From Saccharibacillus sp. CPCC 101409 (GTDB lineage: Bacteria > Bacillota > Bacilli > Paenibacillales > Paenibacillaceae), in the NCBI RefSeq assembly GCF_030518235.1, contig NZ_JAULSA010000006.1, positions 124,001 through 188,000 of the forward strand: a DNA stretch of 64,000 bases. The letters run 5' to 3'. The notes under the pieces are model-generated. The model had not been told where the DNA came from. It did not search any database and worked only from the letters and a program-made list of their open reading frames with translations. Below are positions 17,918 to 26,012 of this stretch, piece by piece. Every line of letters begins with the position of its first letter. The first letter of the stretch is position 1. The position numbers and the translations under genes were made by a program.

Positions 17918-17985
17918 AAACCCAAACCCAAACCCAAACCCAAACCCAAACCCAAACCCAAACCGGACACACTCCTGTCCGGTTT
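17918..17985. repeat. (AAACCC)7 hexanucleotide tract with adjoining perfect hairpin
   Basis: Seven full copies of AAACCC plus five bases run from 17918 to 17964; the minus strand is therefore (GGGTTT)n, able to form a G-quadruplex. The end of the tract is also the left arm of a perfect hairpin: AAACCGGACA (17960) pairs with TGTCCGGTTT (17976) across a 6-nt loop. It lies 65 bp upstream of the first DinB gene. Frames through it encode only Q-T, K-P or G-L dipeptide runs and are not taken as genes. Confidence 0.9.
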
Positions 17986-18050
17986 GTCCGTTTATACTGG
18001 TTTTACGATCATGCTGGACTTAACCATCTTAACGGCAAAGGAGAATGGCG

Positions 18051-18587
18051 ATGACGCAAAAAGAACGGCTGCTTCAGGAGTTTGCGCAGTGGAGCGGGTA
18101 TGTGCGGCGGATGAGCGAGCTGGGCGAAGACTTCTGGGATCTTCCGCTCGGCGAAGGCAAATGGACGGTGCGGGAAATGACGGCGCATATGCTGGAGTGG
18201 GACTGCTATTTCTACGAACACGCGGTGCAGAAAGCGGCGCGGGAGCGGACGGTTACGCTTGCGAAGCCGGACTTCGACGCGTTCAACGCCAAAGCGGCGG
18301 TCTGCGGCAAGATGCTGCCCGTGTACGAGCTGGCGGCCCGCACGATCTCGGCGCGCGAAGCGATTATCGGGACGATCCGCGCCATGCCGGACGATGTCTA
18401 TCTGGATGTCCATCCGCAAATCGGCGGCGGCGAGTTCCGGCTCGAACAATATTTGCGCGACTTTCTCCGGCACGACCGTCATCATACGGCGCAGCTCGAC
18501 GCGGTGAAGAGCAGAGTCGCGCGCGAAGCGGAAGTGTCCGCGGTCGGCTGGACCTGGAGCGGATCGAGGAGGAAACGCCATGCGTGA
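18051..18587 (+). CDS. DinB/YfiT-fold protein
   Basis: A 178-residue four-helix-bundle protein of the DinB superfamily. It shows the usual opening with a helix pair, LGEGKWTVREMTAHMLEWD (first metal-ligand His region) and a late HDRHHTAQLD (two His ligands), consistent with a single metal site. Members bind thiols such as bacillithiol or catalyse small-molecule transfers; the substrate here is unknown. I chose the ATG at 18051, since AAAGGAG ends 7 nt upstream; the ATG at 18045 is only one base from that site. It overlaps the next DinB gene by 8 bp. Confidence 0.85.
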   Translation: MTQKERLLQEFAQWSGYVRRMSELGEDFWDLPLGEGKWTVREMTAHMLEWDCYFYEHAVQKAARERTVTLAKPDFDAFNAKAAVCGKMLPVYELAARTISAREAIIGTIRAMPDDVYLDVHPQIGGGEFRLEQYLRDFLRHDRHHTAQLDAVKSRVAREAEVSAVGWTWSGSRRKRHA

Positions 18588-19068
18588 AGCGCTGCGGATT
18601 CGCGATCATCTGCTGGACGAATTGGAAACGGGGGTGCGGACGGGCGAGACGCTGATCCGCCGTATCCGCGCCGAAGATTGGACCTACCGCCCGCAGGACA
18701 ATATGCGTTCGCTGCCGGAACTGGTACGGCATTTCGCGCTGGTGCCGAGATTGGATCTGGAAGTGATGCAGGAGGCTGCGCTGGAGAGAGTGCAGGAGAT
18801 CGAAGCCGCGCTGGACGAGGAGACCGATCCCGAACGGCTGGCGTCGGCGCTGCGCGAAAGCTTCGATCTGTACAAAGCGTACATCGTTTCGCTGACGCCG
18901 GAGGAACTGCTGGACCGCTCCACCCGAGCTTTTTACGCGGAAGACAGTCATACGCAGATCCAGTGGCAGATCGAAACGCTGACCCATCTGTTCCATCACC
19001 GCTCGCAGCTGTACAACTATTTGAAGCAGCACGGGCACGAACTGCATTTTTCGATGCTTTATATGTGA
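18580..19068 (+). CDS. DinB-fold protein, second copy
   Basis: A 162-residue DinB-superfamily protein translated from an ATG inside the end of the preceding gene (8-bp overlap, GAGGAGG upstream), so the two are coupled. It has PQDNMRSLPELVRHFALVP at the position of the first ligand His and IETLTHLFHHRSQLYNYLKQ with the His pair near the C-terminus, the usual metal-binding pattern. It is only distantly similar to its neighbour, so the pair is probably not a recent duplication; a heterodimer is possible. Function unknown. Confidence 0.85.
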   Translation: MREALRIRDHLLDELETGVRTGETLIRRIRAEDWTYRPQDNMRSLPELVRHFALVPRLDLEVMQEAALERVQEIEAALDEETDPERLASALRESFDLYKAYIVSLTPEELLDRSTRAFYAEDSHTQIQWQIETLTHLFHHRSQLYNYLKQHGHELHFSMLYM

Positions 19069-19105
19069 GCGTTTCTTTATCGATACGCCGCCGATACGTG
19101 CGACA

Positions 19106-19147
19106 AAAAAACGGCTTCTCCGCCCGATGCGGGAAAGCCGTTTTTCG
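19106..19147. terminator. Bidirectional terminator between DinB gene and aminotransferase gene
   Basis: AAAAACGGCTT and AAGCCGTTTTT flank a GC-rich loop with an inner stem (CCGC / GCGG). A-run on the left and T-run on the right allow termination of the convergent transcripts from both sides. Confidence 0.85.
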
Positions 19148-19162
19148 TTTTTTCAAGTCGCA

Positions 19163-20470
19163 TTACTCCGCCTTCACGCTCCGCAGTTCGCCTGCGCCTT
19201 TGTACACCAGATCGAACAGGTCTTCCAGGTTCTCTTCGGCGATGCAGGAGAACGCGATGCGCAGATCGGTCTCGCCCAGCGCGATGGTGCCGACGCCGTA
19301 TTCGTGCAGCAGCCGCTGGCGCAGTTCCTCGGCGTTCACGCCTTCGAGCTTCAAGCACATGAAGTAGCCGGAGTTGAACGGATAGTACGTCCAGAATCCG
19401 TCGTATTTGCCGCTGTCGAGCAGGGCTTTGACTTTGTTGGCGCGGCCTTTCATAATCAGGAACTTCTCCTGCTTCTGCGTTTCGAATTCCGGCGACTTGA
19501 GCGCGTCCAGCACGAACGTCTGCGACGGATGCGGACCGCTGGAGATCGTGGCGCGGATAATGCCCATCGTTTTCTGCTCCAGGCCCGCCAGCACGTCCGC
19601 GTTGTCCGACGCATAGGTGATAAAGCCGACGCGGAAGCCCCACACGAATTCTTCTTTCGTCGCGCCGTCGATCTTCACCGGCAGGATGCGCGGATGCAGC
19701 CCGGCCAGCTTGCCGAACAGCGACTCGTGCAGCGAGTCTTCGAAGAACAGGCCGAAGTAAGCGTCGTCGGTTACGACCACCAGATCGATGCCGGCTTCCG
19801 CCGCTTCGAGCAGCGCTTCGACGATCTCGTCGCCTTCCTCCACGCTCGGCGTATAGCCGGTCGGATTGTTCGGGAAGTTAAGCGGCACGATCGCTTTGCC
19901 CGCGCCTTTTTGCTCCAGCAGTGCTTTGCGGAACGCTTCGGCGTTGAACTTCATCTCTTCGGTAAACAGCTCGTAGTTGACGATCTTCGCGCCGCGGCGG
20001 ATGCCGAAAGTCAACTCGTAGTTCTCCCAGTTCTTGTCCGGATAAACGACGGCGTCTCCCGCGTCGGCGAACAGGTCGGCCACGATGCTCAGCCCGTGCG
20101 TCAGCGCGTTGGTCGCGACCGGGTTGCCGAACGCTTTGCCTTCGAGCGAAGGGTTCTCGCGGATCATCTTCTCGCGCCAGGCGGCGCGCAGTTCCGGCTT
20201 GCCCGCGGGCGGCGCGTAGCCGTACAGATCTTTCGGACTGTAAGCGGACAGCTTGTCCTGAATGACGCCCAGGTGCATCGGTCCGCCGTTTTCGGTGGCG
20301 ATGCCTATTGTCGCGTTATATTTCTTGGCGTGGGCCGCTGCCTCGGCGGACTGGCTCAGAATGCCTTCTTTCGGAAAATAAATCTCCCGGCCGAGTCCCG
20401 ACAGCATGTCGTAGACGTGTTCGTTTCCGGATTTGATCTTCTCGTTCCATTGTTCAGCCATTGGGTTCAT
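19163..20470 (-). CDS. Class I/II PLP-dependent aminotransferase
   Basis: A 435-residue fold-type I aminotransferase. Visible hallmarks are VPLNFPNNPTGYTPS (cofactor Asn), VVTDDAYFGLFFEDS (Asp and Tyr contacting PLP), the Schiff-base Lys in IDGATKEEFVWGFRVGF and the C-terminal Arg-containing LRIAFSCI that would bind the carboxylate. Length is slightly above usual because of a 40-residue N-terminal part. It probably transfers an amino group from an aromatic or acidic amino acid; substrate is not decided by sequence alone. Single gene with a bidirectional terminator behind it. The start at 20470 has GAAGGAT at a somewhat long distance; a second ATG 9 bases later is possible. Confidence 0.93.
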   Translation of the reverse strand: MNPMAEQWNEKIKSGNEHVYDMLSGLGREIYFPKEGILSQSAEAAAHAKKYNATIGIATENGGPMHLGVIQDKLSAYSPKDLYGYAPPAGKPELRAAWREKMIRENPSLEGKAFGNPVATNALTHGLSIVADLFADAGDAVVYPDKNWENYELTFGIRRGAKIVNYELFTEEMKFNAEAFRKALLEQKGAGKAIVPLNFPNNPTGYTPSVEEGDEIVEALLEAAEAGIDLVVVTDDAYFGLFFEDSLHESLFGKLAGLHPRILPVKIDGATKEEFVWGFRVGFITYASDNADVLAGLEQKTMGIIRATISSGPHPSQTFVLDALKSPEFETQKQEKFLIMKGRANKVKALLDSGKYDGFWTYYPFNSGYFMCLKLEGVNAEELRQRLLHEYGVGTIALGETDLRIAFSCIAEENLEDLFDLVYKGAGELRSVKAE

Positions 20471-20846
20471 TGCGCGTATTCATCCTTCCAACCTGAATTG
20501 CGTCAATTATAGCATTCTCCCCCAACCTCGTCACGGAAAATGCCCGGATTTTTTAAGGGTTCTTATCGATATTGCCGCTTTCTTTGCCGAAATCGTTTCG
20601 GCTTGTCCTTCTCCTGCGAACGAAGTTTCAATAGGAAACGAACCGATTGTTTGGGGTCGGATCGATCTTTTTGACAGAGTCTGCGGTAGGCGGACACGAT
20701 TCAAGCGAATCGCTTGACGTGTACAAAACCGTATACAATAAATATTGAAGTTCAAAACGACATAAGATGCGCGACATCTGCCTGAAACACCGACAAAAGC
20801 ACGTTTTTAAAAAAACAGCGTGCGCCAAAAGAAAGGAGCATGGACG
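20471..20846 (+). other. Intergenic region with candidate promoter for the DUF1877 trio
   Basis: No gene seen. A perfect dyad TCAAGCG-AAT-CGCTTGA at 20701-20717 overlaps a TTGACG -35-like box at 20714, followed by the AT-rich stretch GTATACAATAAATATTG. The -10 spacing is imperfect (TACAAT is 14 bp away). This is the likely promoter/operator for the downstream three genes. Confidence 0.4.
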
Positions 20847-21317
20847 ATGGGCGTGACGATGCAGCTGAAAGCCGTAACCGAAAGCGAACTGCTGGAGATG
20901 ATCGAGGGAACCGGAGATCCGGACGGGTATTTGTTTGAAGGAGGCAAAGAATCGCTGGACCTTAGCCGTTCCTGGTATGGATTGCACGATTTGATCTGTG
21001 ATGGCGCACTGACGGGCAAAGGGCCTTTGTTCCATGCGCTGATGGGCGGACGTCCTTTGGAACACGCGGAAGAACTGGTTCGTTCGCTGACTGCGGAACA
21101 GACCCGTGAAGTCGCGCAGGCGCTGGAAGCCCGATCGGAAGCGGAGTTAACGGCGAGGTTCGACCCTCGGCGAATGAACGAAGAGGGCATGTATCCGTCG
21201 GCGGATTGGAGCGCTCCCGGCGAGCTGGACCATCTGCTGGAGCGTTATCGGGCATTGACGGCTTATTATCAAACGGCGGCCGCGAACGGCGAAGGGATGC
21301 TGCTGTATTCATTTTAA
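20847..21317 (+). CDS. DUF1877 (YfbM-like) protein, copy 1
   Basis: A 156-residue protein of the DUF1877/YfbM family. Family-type features are the opening LKAVTESELLEMIE, the central DLSRSWYGLHDLIC with its Trp-Gly-Leu-His core, GPLFHALMGG, EQTREVAQALE, and the final GEGMLLYSF. The family has structures but no established function. I used the ATG at 20847 because AAAGGAG lies 8 nt upstream; a frame open from 20820 would include that site. It is followed 22 bp later by a clear paralogue and then an ADP-ribosylglycohydrolase gene, apparently one operon. Confidence 0.85.
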   Translation: MGVTMQLKAVTESELLEMIEGTGDPDGYLFEGGKESLDLSRSWYGLHDLICDGALTGKGPLFHALMGGRPLEHAEELVRSLTAEQTREVAQALEARSEAELTARFDPRRMNEEGMYPSADWSAPGELDHLLERYRALTAYYQTAAANGEGMLLYSF

Positions 21318-21339
21318 TCATCTGAAGGAGGTGCTGGAT

Positions 21340-21816
21340 ATGGGCATGATCGGACATCTGAAACGGGTGCCGGACGAAAGATTGACGGCGCTGATCGGCG
21401 GAAATGAAAGTCTGGACGATTATATTTACGGCGCGGAAGGCGAAGAACTCGATCTCGACAAAGCCTGGCACGGCATTCATTATTTGCTCTGCGGCGACAG
21501 CTGGGAAGGCGAAGGACCGCTGTTCGACGCGCTGATGGGCGGAACCTCGTTCGAGGGACGCAGCGAAGAAGAGAATGTGCGCTACCTGCGGCCGCAGCAG
21601 ACGCGCGATGTGGCGCAAGCGCTGGACGTGATCGACGAAGATCAGCTCAGAGCCGGATTCTCGCCCGACGATATGAACGAAGCCGGCGTCTATCCGTCGG
21701 AAGACTGGAACGAAGAAGGCGAACTGGACTATGTGCTCGACTACTACCGGCAGATGAAGGAGTATTACAAAACGGCGGCCGAGCGCGGCGAAGGCATGCT
21801 GATTTATATTTTGTGA
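21340..21816 (+). CDS. DUF1877 (YfbM-like) protein, copy 2
   Basis: A 158-residue paralogue of the preceding gene: DLDKAWHGIHYLLCG, GPLFDALMGG, QQTRDVAQALDVI and the C-terminal GEGMLIYIL align with copy 1 throughout. It is more acidic (many Glu and Asp). I chose the ATG at 21340, 7 nt after GAAGGAGGT; GTG at 21331 would overlap that site. The tandem copy suggests binding of two related partners or targets (inference). It ends 24 bp before the glycohydrolase gene. Confidence 0.85.
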   Translation: MGMIGHLKRVPDERLTALIGGNESLDDYIYGAEGEELDLDKAWHGIHYLLCGDSWEGEGPLFDALMGGTSFEGRSEEENVRYLRPQQTRDVAQALDVIDEDQLRAGFSPDDMNEAGVYPSEDWNEEGELDYVLDYYRQMKEYYKTAAERGEGMLIYIL

Positions 21817-21840
21817 GCCGTTGATTGGAGGAGGGAAGAG

Positions 21841-22851
21841 ATGGAACGGGAACCGAACGAAATACCGAACGATAAAGCGCAAAGCCCGGATTGGCGGGAG
21901 GACGATCGTCTGCGCGGCGCGCTGCTGGGACTTACGGCGGCGGACGCGCTGGGCGTGCCGGTGGAGTTCCGGTCGAGGAGCGTTCTGGACCGGAATCCGG
22001 TCACGGACATGTTCGGTTACGGCACGTACAACCAGCCGCCGGGCACCTGGTCGGACGACAGTACGATGACGTGGTGCACGGTCGAAAGCCTGGCGCTGCA
22101 TCCGGAAGGCGATACCGAAGATATGGCCGGGCGGTTTGTCCGCTGGCTGGAAAAAGGGTATATGACGCCCCGCGGCGAGCTGTTCGATATCGGCAACGCG
22201 ACGCGCGAAGCGCTGGAGCGCTACCGGACGGAAGCGGTCTGGGCGCGATTCGCGGGGCTGACGCACGAACAGTCCAACGGCAACGGCTCGCTGATGCGCA
22301 TTCTGCCGCTGGCTTTCTATACCTACGGCATGCCGGCGGAAGAACGCGACCGGCTGGTCGGGGAAGTCTCGTCGATCACCCACCGGCATCCGCGTTCGCT
22401 GCTGGCCTGCCATATTTATGTGGAAACGGCGCAGCGGCTGCTGGACGGCCGCTCGGCGGAGCAGGCGTACCGGGAAGCGGCGGCGGCGATCCCGGAGCGT
22501 TTTGCCGGTCATGCAGAACTGCGGGCGTACGAGCGGGTGCTCGGCGGACGACTGGCGGAACTGAAGCGGGACGAAATCCGTTCGAGCGGCTACGTCGTCG
22601 ATACGCTGGAAGCGGCGCTGTGGTGCGTGCTGACGACCGACAATTACCGCGCTGCGGCTTTGAAAGCCGTCAACCTCGGCGAAGACACCGATACGACCGC
22701 GGCCGTCGCCGGCGGCCTTGCGGGCATCCTGTACGGCGAAGCCGGCATCCCGCGGGAATGGCTGGCAAAGCTGGCAAAGCTGGAAGAGCTGCGGGAGCTG
22801 TGCGGGCGGTTCGGCGCGTCGCTCGCGCGGCGGGAAGAGCGCGGCTGGTGA
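21841..22851 (+). CDS. ADP-ribosylglycohydrolase (DraG/ARH family)
   Basis: A 336-residue ADP-ribosyl hydrolase of the DraG/ARH fold. Both metal-binding motifs are present: the first is GTWSDDSTMTWCTVESL near residue 62, the second NLGEDTDTTAAVAGGLAG near residue 280; RGALLGLTAADALGVP at the N-terminus is also typical. These enzymes remove ADP-ribose from proteins or other molecules with two divalent metals at the site. It is the last gene of the trio with two DUF1877 proteins, and a terminator follows 15 bp after the stop. Role here could be reversal of a regulatory or toxic ADP-ribosylation; no ADP-ribosyltransferase gene is seen in the window. Confidence 0.93.
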   Translation: MEREPNEIPNDKAQSPDWREDDRLRGALLGLTAADALGVPVEFRSRSVLDRNPVTDMFGYGTYNQPPGTWSDDSTMTWCTVESLALHPEGDTEDMAGRFVRWLEKGYMTPRGELFDIGNATREALERYRTEAVWARFAGLTHEQSNGNGSLMRILPLAFYTYGMPAEERDRLVGEVSSITHRHPRSLLACHIYVETAQRLLDGRSAEQAYREAAAAIPERFAGHAELRAYERVLGGRLAELKRDEIRSSGYVVDTLEAALWCVLTTDNYRAAALKAVNLGEDTDTTAAVAGGLAGILYGEAGIPREWLAKLAKLEELRELCGRFGASLARREERGW

Positions 22852-22865
22852 TTGGTTTCGACCGG

Positions 22866-22901
22866 GGCGCGCCTTCAACCTCATGAAGCGCGCCTTTCTT
22901 T
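22866..22901 (+). terminator. Rho-independent terminator after ADP-ribosylglycohydrolase gene
   Basis: GGCGCGCC-TT pairs with AAGCGCGCC (one bulged C) across a 10-nt loop, followed by TTTCTTT. Confidence 0.8.
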
Positions 22902-22922
22902 AGCCGCCTCCGAGCCGCATAA

Positions 22923-23100
22923 GCTGCACAAATCCACTTTATTCTCCTAACCGGTCCCCAAAAATGGCGATCAGCTGCACAAATCCACTTTATTCTCGTT
23001 TCCGGCGCTTTTTCGGCCTTCGAATCGAGCATAAAGTGGATTTTCGCGCTTTATGCTCGATTTATGGTCCTTGTCTGTTAAACGAAGTGGATTTTTGCAT
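22923..23100. repeat. Four-unit forward-forward-reverse-reverse intergenic element B
   Basis: Two forward copies of GCTGCACAAATCCACTTTAT followed by TCTC start at 22923 and 22974; two reverse copies with core AAGTGGATTT lie at 23034 and 23085. Spacing is 51 bp within each arm. Unit sequence differs from elements A, C, D and E, but the order and near-50-bp period are the same. It lies between the convergent ends of the glycohydrolase and MurG-like genes in a 470-bp gap that otherwise holds nothing recognisable. Confidence 0.8.
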
Positions 23101-23323
23101 TTGATTTGGGATTGGGTTTCGTCCGCCTGAGATTTCGTGCCTAGCTATGTATAAGGAAGAGGCCGGTCGCATTGAACAACCGGAGCGCCGGCCGGAACTG
23201 TGGGTATACGAGGACGCCGAACGGTTTCTTTTTTTGTGCTTTGAGCGAAGCCGTAAATGGCGGCAGCTATACGGGAGAAGCAGGCTGTACAGTCGGTACG
23301 CGCGGATTTTTTCATGGAATAAA

Positions 23324-24505
23324 TCAGCGTGATACGGTTTCTTCGATCTGCCGCAGCAGCAGCTCCAGCGAATTGCCTTCGCCGGCCGCTTCCATTCGAG
23401 CGGCGTAGGTCTCGCGCTGCGCAAGCAGCAGGTCCAGCTTGCGCAGGAATTCTTCGTCGCTCCACGACTCTTCGTCGATCGACTCGGCGTAGCCGGCGCG
23501 GACGAACGAGTCCGCGTTCAGGATTTGATCGCCGCGGCTCTGGCTGCGGCCGAGCGGGCAGAGCAGCATCGGCCGGCGCAGGGCCAGAAATTCGAAGATG
23601 GCGTTGGAGCCGGCGCGGCTGAACACGATGCCGGCGGCGGCCAGCACATCCGGCAGTTCTTCGTTCAGAAACTCGAACTGCCGGTAGCCGTCTCGGCCTT
23701 CGAGCCGCGGATCGAGACCGCTGCGTCCGCACAGATGCACAACATCGAAGCGCTCCAGCAGCGCGCTCAGATTGCGGCGCAGATTGCCGTTCAGCGCCTG
23801 CGAGCCCAGGCTGCCGCCCGCTGCGAGCAGCACCGGCTTGCCGCCGTCGAAGCCGAGCCGGGCAAAGCCGCGGGCGGTATCGCCGGCCGTAATCGAGGGC
23901 CGGACGACCGAGCCGACCTGGACGGCTTTGCCCTTGCCGTTTTTGTTTTTAGCGTTCACGTTTCTGCCGGCGCGGCCTGCATTGACCGAAGCGGCCGTTT
24001 CGGGAAACGTTGTGCACAGCGCGGATGCGAACGGCAGGGCCAACCGGTTCGCCAGACCGGGCGAGTAATCCGATTCGTGAATCAGCGCCGGCACGCGGTT
24101 CAGCCAGGCGCCGAACACGACGGGTACGGACACGAATCCGCCTTTGGAGAAAACGACGTCCGGCTTCAACTGCCGGATCAGCCGGCGGGATTGGCCTACG
24201 CCTTTCAACACGCGAAACGGATCGGTGAAATTTTGCAGCGAGAAATATCGCCGCAGTTTGCCGGTAGCGATTGCATGGTACGAGACGTCCGGAAGCTCGG
24301 CGATCAATTTTTTTTCGATGCCGTTGTCCGAACCGATGTAATCGACGTCCCAACCCCGCTGCTGAAGCACGGGGATCAGCGCCAGATTGACCGAGACGTG
24401 TCCGGCCGATCCGCCTCCGGTGAGGACGATTCTTCTGGGCGAGGACTGAGGGGGGTCGAAGTTGCGGCGCTGCGAATAGGTAAAGGAACGGGAATCCGGG
24501 TTCAT
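23324..24505 (-). CDS. MurG-like N-acetylglucosaminyltransferase, outside the cell-wall cluster
   Basis: A 393-residue GT28-family glycosyltransferase. The N-terminal Rossmann domain begins with VLTGGGSAGHVSVNLALIP, then KPDVVFSKGGFVSVPVVFGAWL and ALIHESDYSPGLANR; the C-terminal domain has GGSLGSQALN and the UDP-GlcNAc region SRAGSNAIFEFLALRRPMLL, all MurG hallmarks. MurG makes lipid II by adding GlcNAc to lipid I at the inner membrane face. Neighbours are not cell-division genes, so this may be a second MurG or a related GlcNAc transferase. About 25 extra N-terminal residues precede the domain. Start at 24505 follows AAAGGAG; an in-frame TTG/ATG further upstream would include that site. Confidence 0.88.
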   Translation of the reverse strand: MNPDSRSFTYSQRRNFDPPQSSPRRIVLTGGGSAGHVSVNLALIPVLQQRGWDVDYIGSDNGIEKKLIAELPDVSYHAIATGKLRRYFSLQNFTDPFRVLKGVGQSRRLIRQLKPDVVFSKGGFVSVPVVFGAWLNRVPALIHESDYSPGLANRLALPFASALCTTFPETAASVNAGRAGRNVNAKNKNGKGKAVQVGSVVRPSITAGDTARGFARLGFDGGKPVLLAAGGSLGSQALNGNLRRNLSALLERFDVVHLCGRSGLDPRLEGRDGYRQFEFLNEELPDVLAAAGIVFSRAGSNAIFEFLALRRPMLLCPLGRSQSRGDQILNADSFVRAGYAESIDEESWSDEEFLRKLDLLLAQRETYAARMEAAGEGNSLELLLRQIEETVSR

Positions 24506-24688
24506 GATGTTCTCCTTTGATTGAGACAAGTCATTACGTCTGGTATTTTACTTTTTATTCCGTCAAAAGAAAAGCGAGGCATACCAAACAGGCCGTTTCC
24601 CGGCGGCTGATTGCCGGGAAGCGGCCCGTTCTTCGTCATTTTGATCCTGCCACACCCGGCCGGTAGACGGCGCGCGCCGCTGCATCCG

Positions 24689-25894
24689 TTATTTCAGAAT
24701 CAGCAGCCGGTCGTCGTTTGCGCCCGGCGTTCCGCCCGACGTATTGTTGGTCAGGATATAGATCTTGCCGTTATGCACGGCTACGTCGCGCACGCGTCCC
24801 ACATCGGTAACGATGTCGGTCATGCTTTTCGTTTTGGGATCGAATTCTTTAAGACTTTGTCCGGCCAGCGTCGCCACGAGCAGCGTATTGTCCGGCGTGA
24901 TCGAGATGCCCGACGGAGCGATCGAAGTGTCTCCCGCCACGAATACCGGCGGAACGAAGCCCGGAGCCGTTTCCGTACCGATCACTTTCGGCCAGCCGTA
25001 ATTGGCGCCCGGCTTGATTAGGTTGATCTCGTCCAATCCGGTTCGGTCTACGCCGCCGCCCGGAATCGGAGCGCCGCTCGGGCCGTGGTCCGATGCGTAC
25101 AGGCTGCCGCCCGACGTCCAGGCCAGTCCCTGCGAATTGCGCAGTCCGGAAGCGTACACGAACGAGTTCTTGATCGGATTGTCTTTCGGCACTTTGCCGC
25201 TGGTCGTCATCCGCAGGATTTTGCCGCCGTAGCTGCTTGGGTCCTGGGACAATTCCCGACGGTTGGTCTCGCCGGCCGTGCTGTACAGCATGCCGTCCGG
25301 TCCGATCTTCAAACGTCCGCCTTCGTGGATTCGTCCGCCCGGAATCTTTTCGAGCAGCGATTTCTGTTCTCGCCAGACGCCGTTGACCAGCTTGACTTTG
25401 GCGATGCGGTTGTAAGGCTGACCGTTCTCCTCGTAAGCATGGTACACGTAGGCATACTTGTTTTTCGCGAAATTGGGGTCGAGCACGAATCCCGTCAGAC
25501 CGGCTTCGCCTTCCACCCGCAGCGCTTTTTTCGTGCGAACTTCCTGCACCGTCTGCTTGCCGTCTTTGACCTGCACGATGCCGCCCCCGCGCTGCGTAAT
25601 ATACACGATATCCCCCGCAAACTGCATCGACCACGGCACTTTGAGCTGGGTCGCCGCTTCCGTATAGCCGCCTTTGAGCGAATCGGTCAGCTTCGAAGCG
25701 CCGCTGCTTGCGCTTGTCGAAGCGGCCGAGGCGACTCCCCCGATCTTGACGGGCTGCGCCAGCTGCGATTCCAACTGCACGCTTTTCTGCACCGTTTGTT
25801 CCGCTTTTTCCCGATCCGACGCATACACGGAAAGAGGCAGGGCAAGCACCAGAGCCGCCGTCAGCATTTTTCCTTTCGAATTAAAAACAGGCAT
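24689..25894 (-). CDS. Secreted PQQ-dependent sugar dehydrogenase family protein
   Basis: A 401-residue protein of the soluble glucose/sorbosone dehydrogenase beta-propeller family. A signal peptide is evident (short basic start, LTAALVLALPLSVYA, then SD), so it is exported. The propeller begins near residue 85 (LKVPWSMQFAGDIVYITQRGG) and shows YAYVYHAYEENG, GRIHEGGRLKIGPDGMLY (His and Arg of the active site) and SLYASDHGPSG. In relatives, PQQ and calcium bind here and aldose sugars are oxidised; many Gram-positive members lack proof of PQQ use. It resembles the next gene downstream in the map (26013), in the same orientation. GGAAAGGAGGAA precedes the ATG. Confidence 0.87.
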   Translation of the reverse strand: MPVFNSKGKMLTAALVLALPLSVYASDREKAEQTVQKSVQLESQLAQPVKIGGVASAASTSASSGASKLTDSLKGGYTEAATQLKVPWSMQFAGDIVYITQRGGGIVQVKDGKQTVQEVRTKKALRVEGEAGLTGFVLDPNFAKNKYAYVYHAYEENGQPYNRIAKVKLVNGVWREQKSLLEKIPGGRIHEGGRLKIGPDGMLYSTAGETNRRELSQDPSSYGGKILRMTTSGKVPKDNPIKNSFVYASGLRNSQGLAWTSGGSLYASDHGPSGAPIPGGGVDRTGLDEINLIKPGANYGWPKVIGTETAPGFVPPVFVAGDTSIAPSGISITPDNTLLVATLAGQSLKEFDPKTKSMTDIVTDVGRVRDVAVHNGKIYILTNNTSGGTPGANDDRLLILK

Positions 25895-26012
25895 AATATT
25901 CCTCCTTTCCGCTTTTTCACTTTATACCCGCTGGCCGGAGCGCTAATCTTTTTTGGAACAAATAGGGGCTTTTTTATGCAAAACGATCGATTTTCCGCAG
26001 GCAAGCCGCCAT

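Noticed and set aside
17782..18054. Open frame with a (QT)n run over the hexanucleotide tract
   Set aside because: The repeat keeps all frames open and gives dipeptide runs; no family similarity, and the frame runs into the ribosome site of the real DinB gene. The opposite strand gives a (GL)n frame for the same reason.
20962..22884. 640-residue open frame on the minus strand opposite the DUF1877 and ADP-ribosylglycohydrolase genes
   Set aside because: It is antisense to three genes with clear families and good ribosome sites. Long antisense frames are common in GC-rich DNA. Its composition (His, Arg, Gln rich) is typical of such shadows.
22923..23100. CRISPR array
   Set aside because: Units are spaced about 50 bp apart, but only four exist, two are inverted, they are not identical and no cas gene is near. 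The same holds for the other four elements.
24591..24628. Terminator after the first sugar dehydrogenase gene
   Set aside because: A GC-rich hairpin (GGCCG...CGGCC with inner CCCGGC/GCCGGG) exists, but no T-run follows on either strand, so I did not list it as a terminator.
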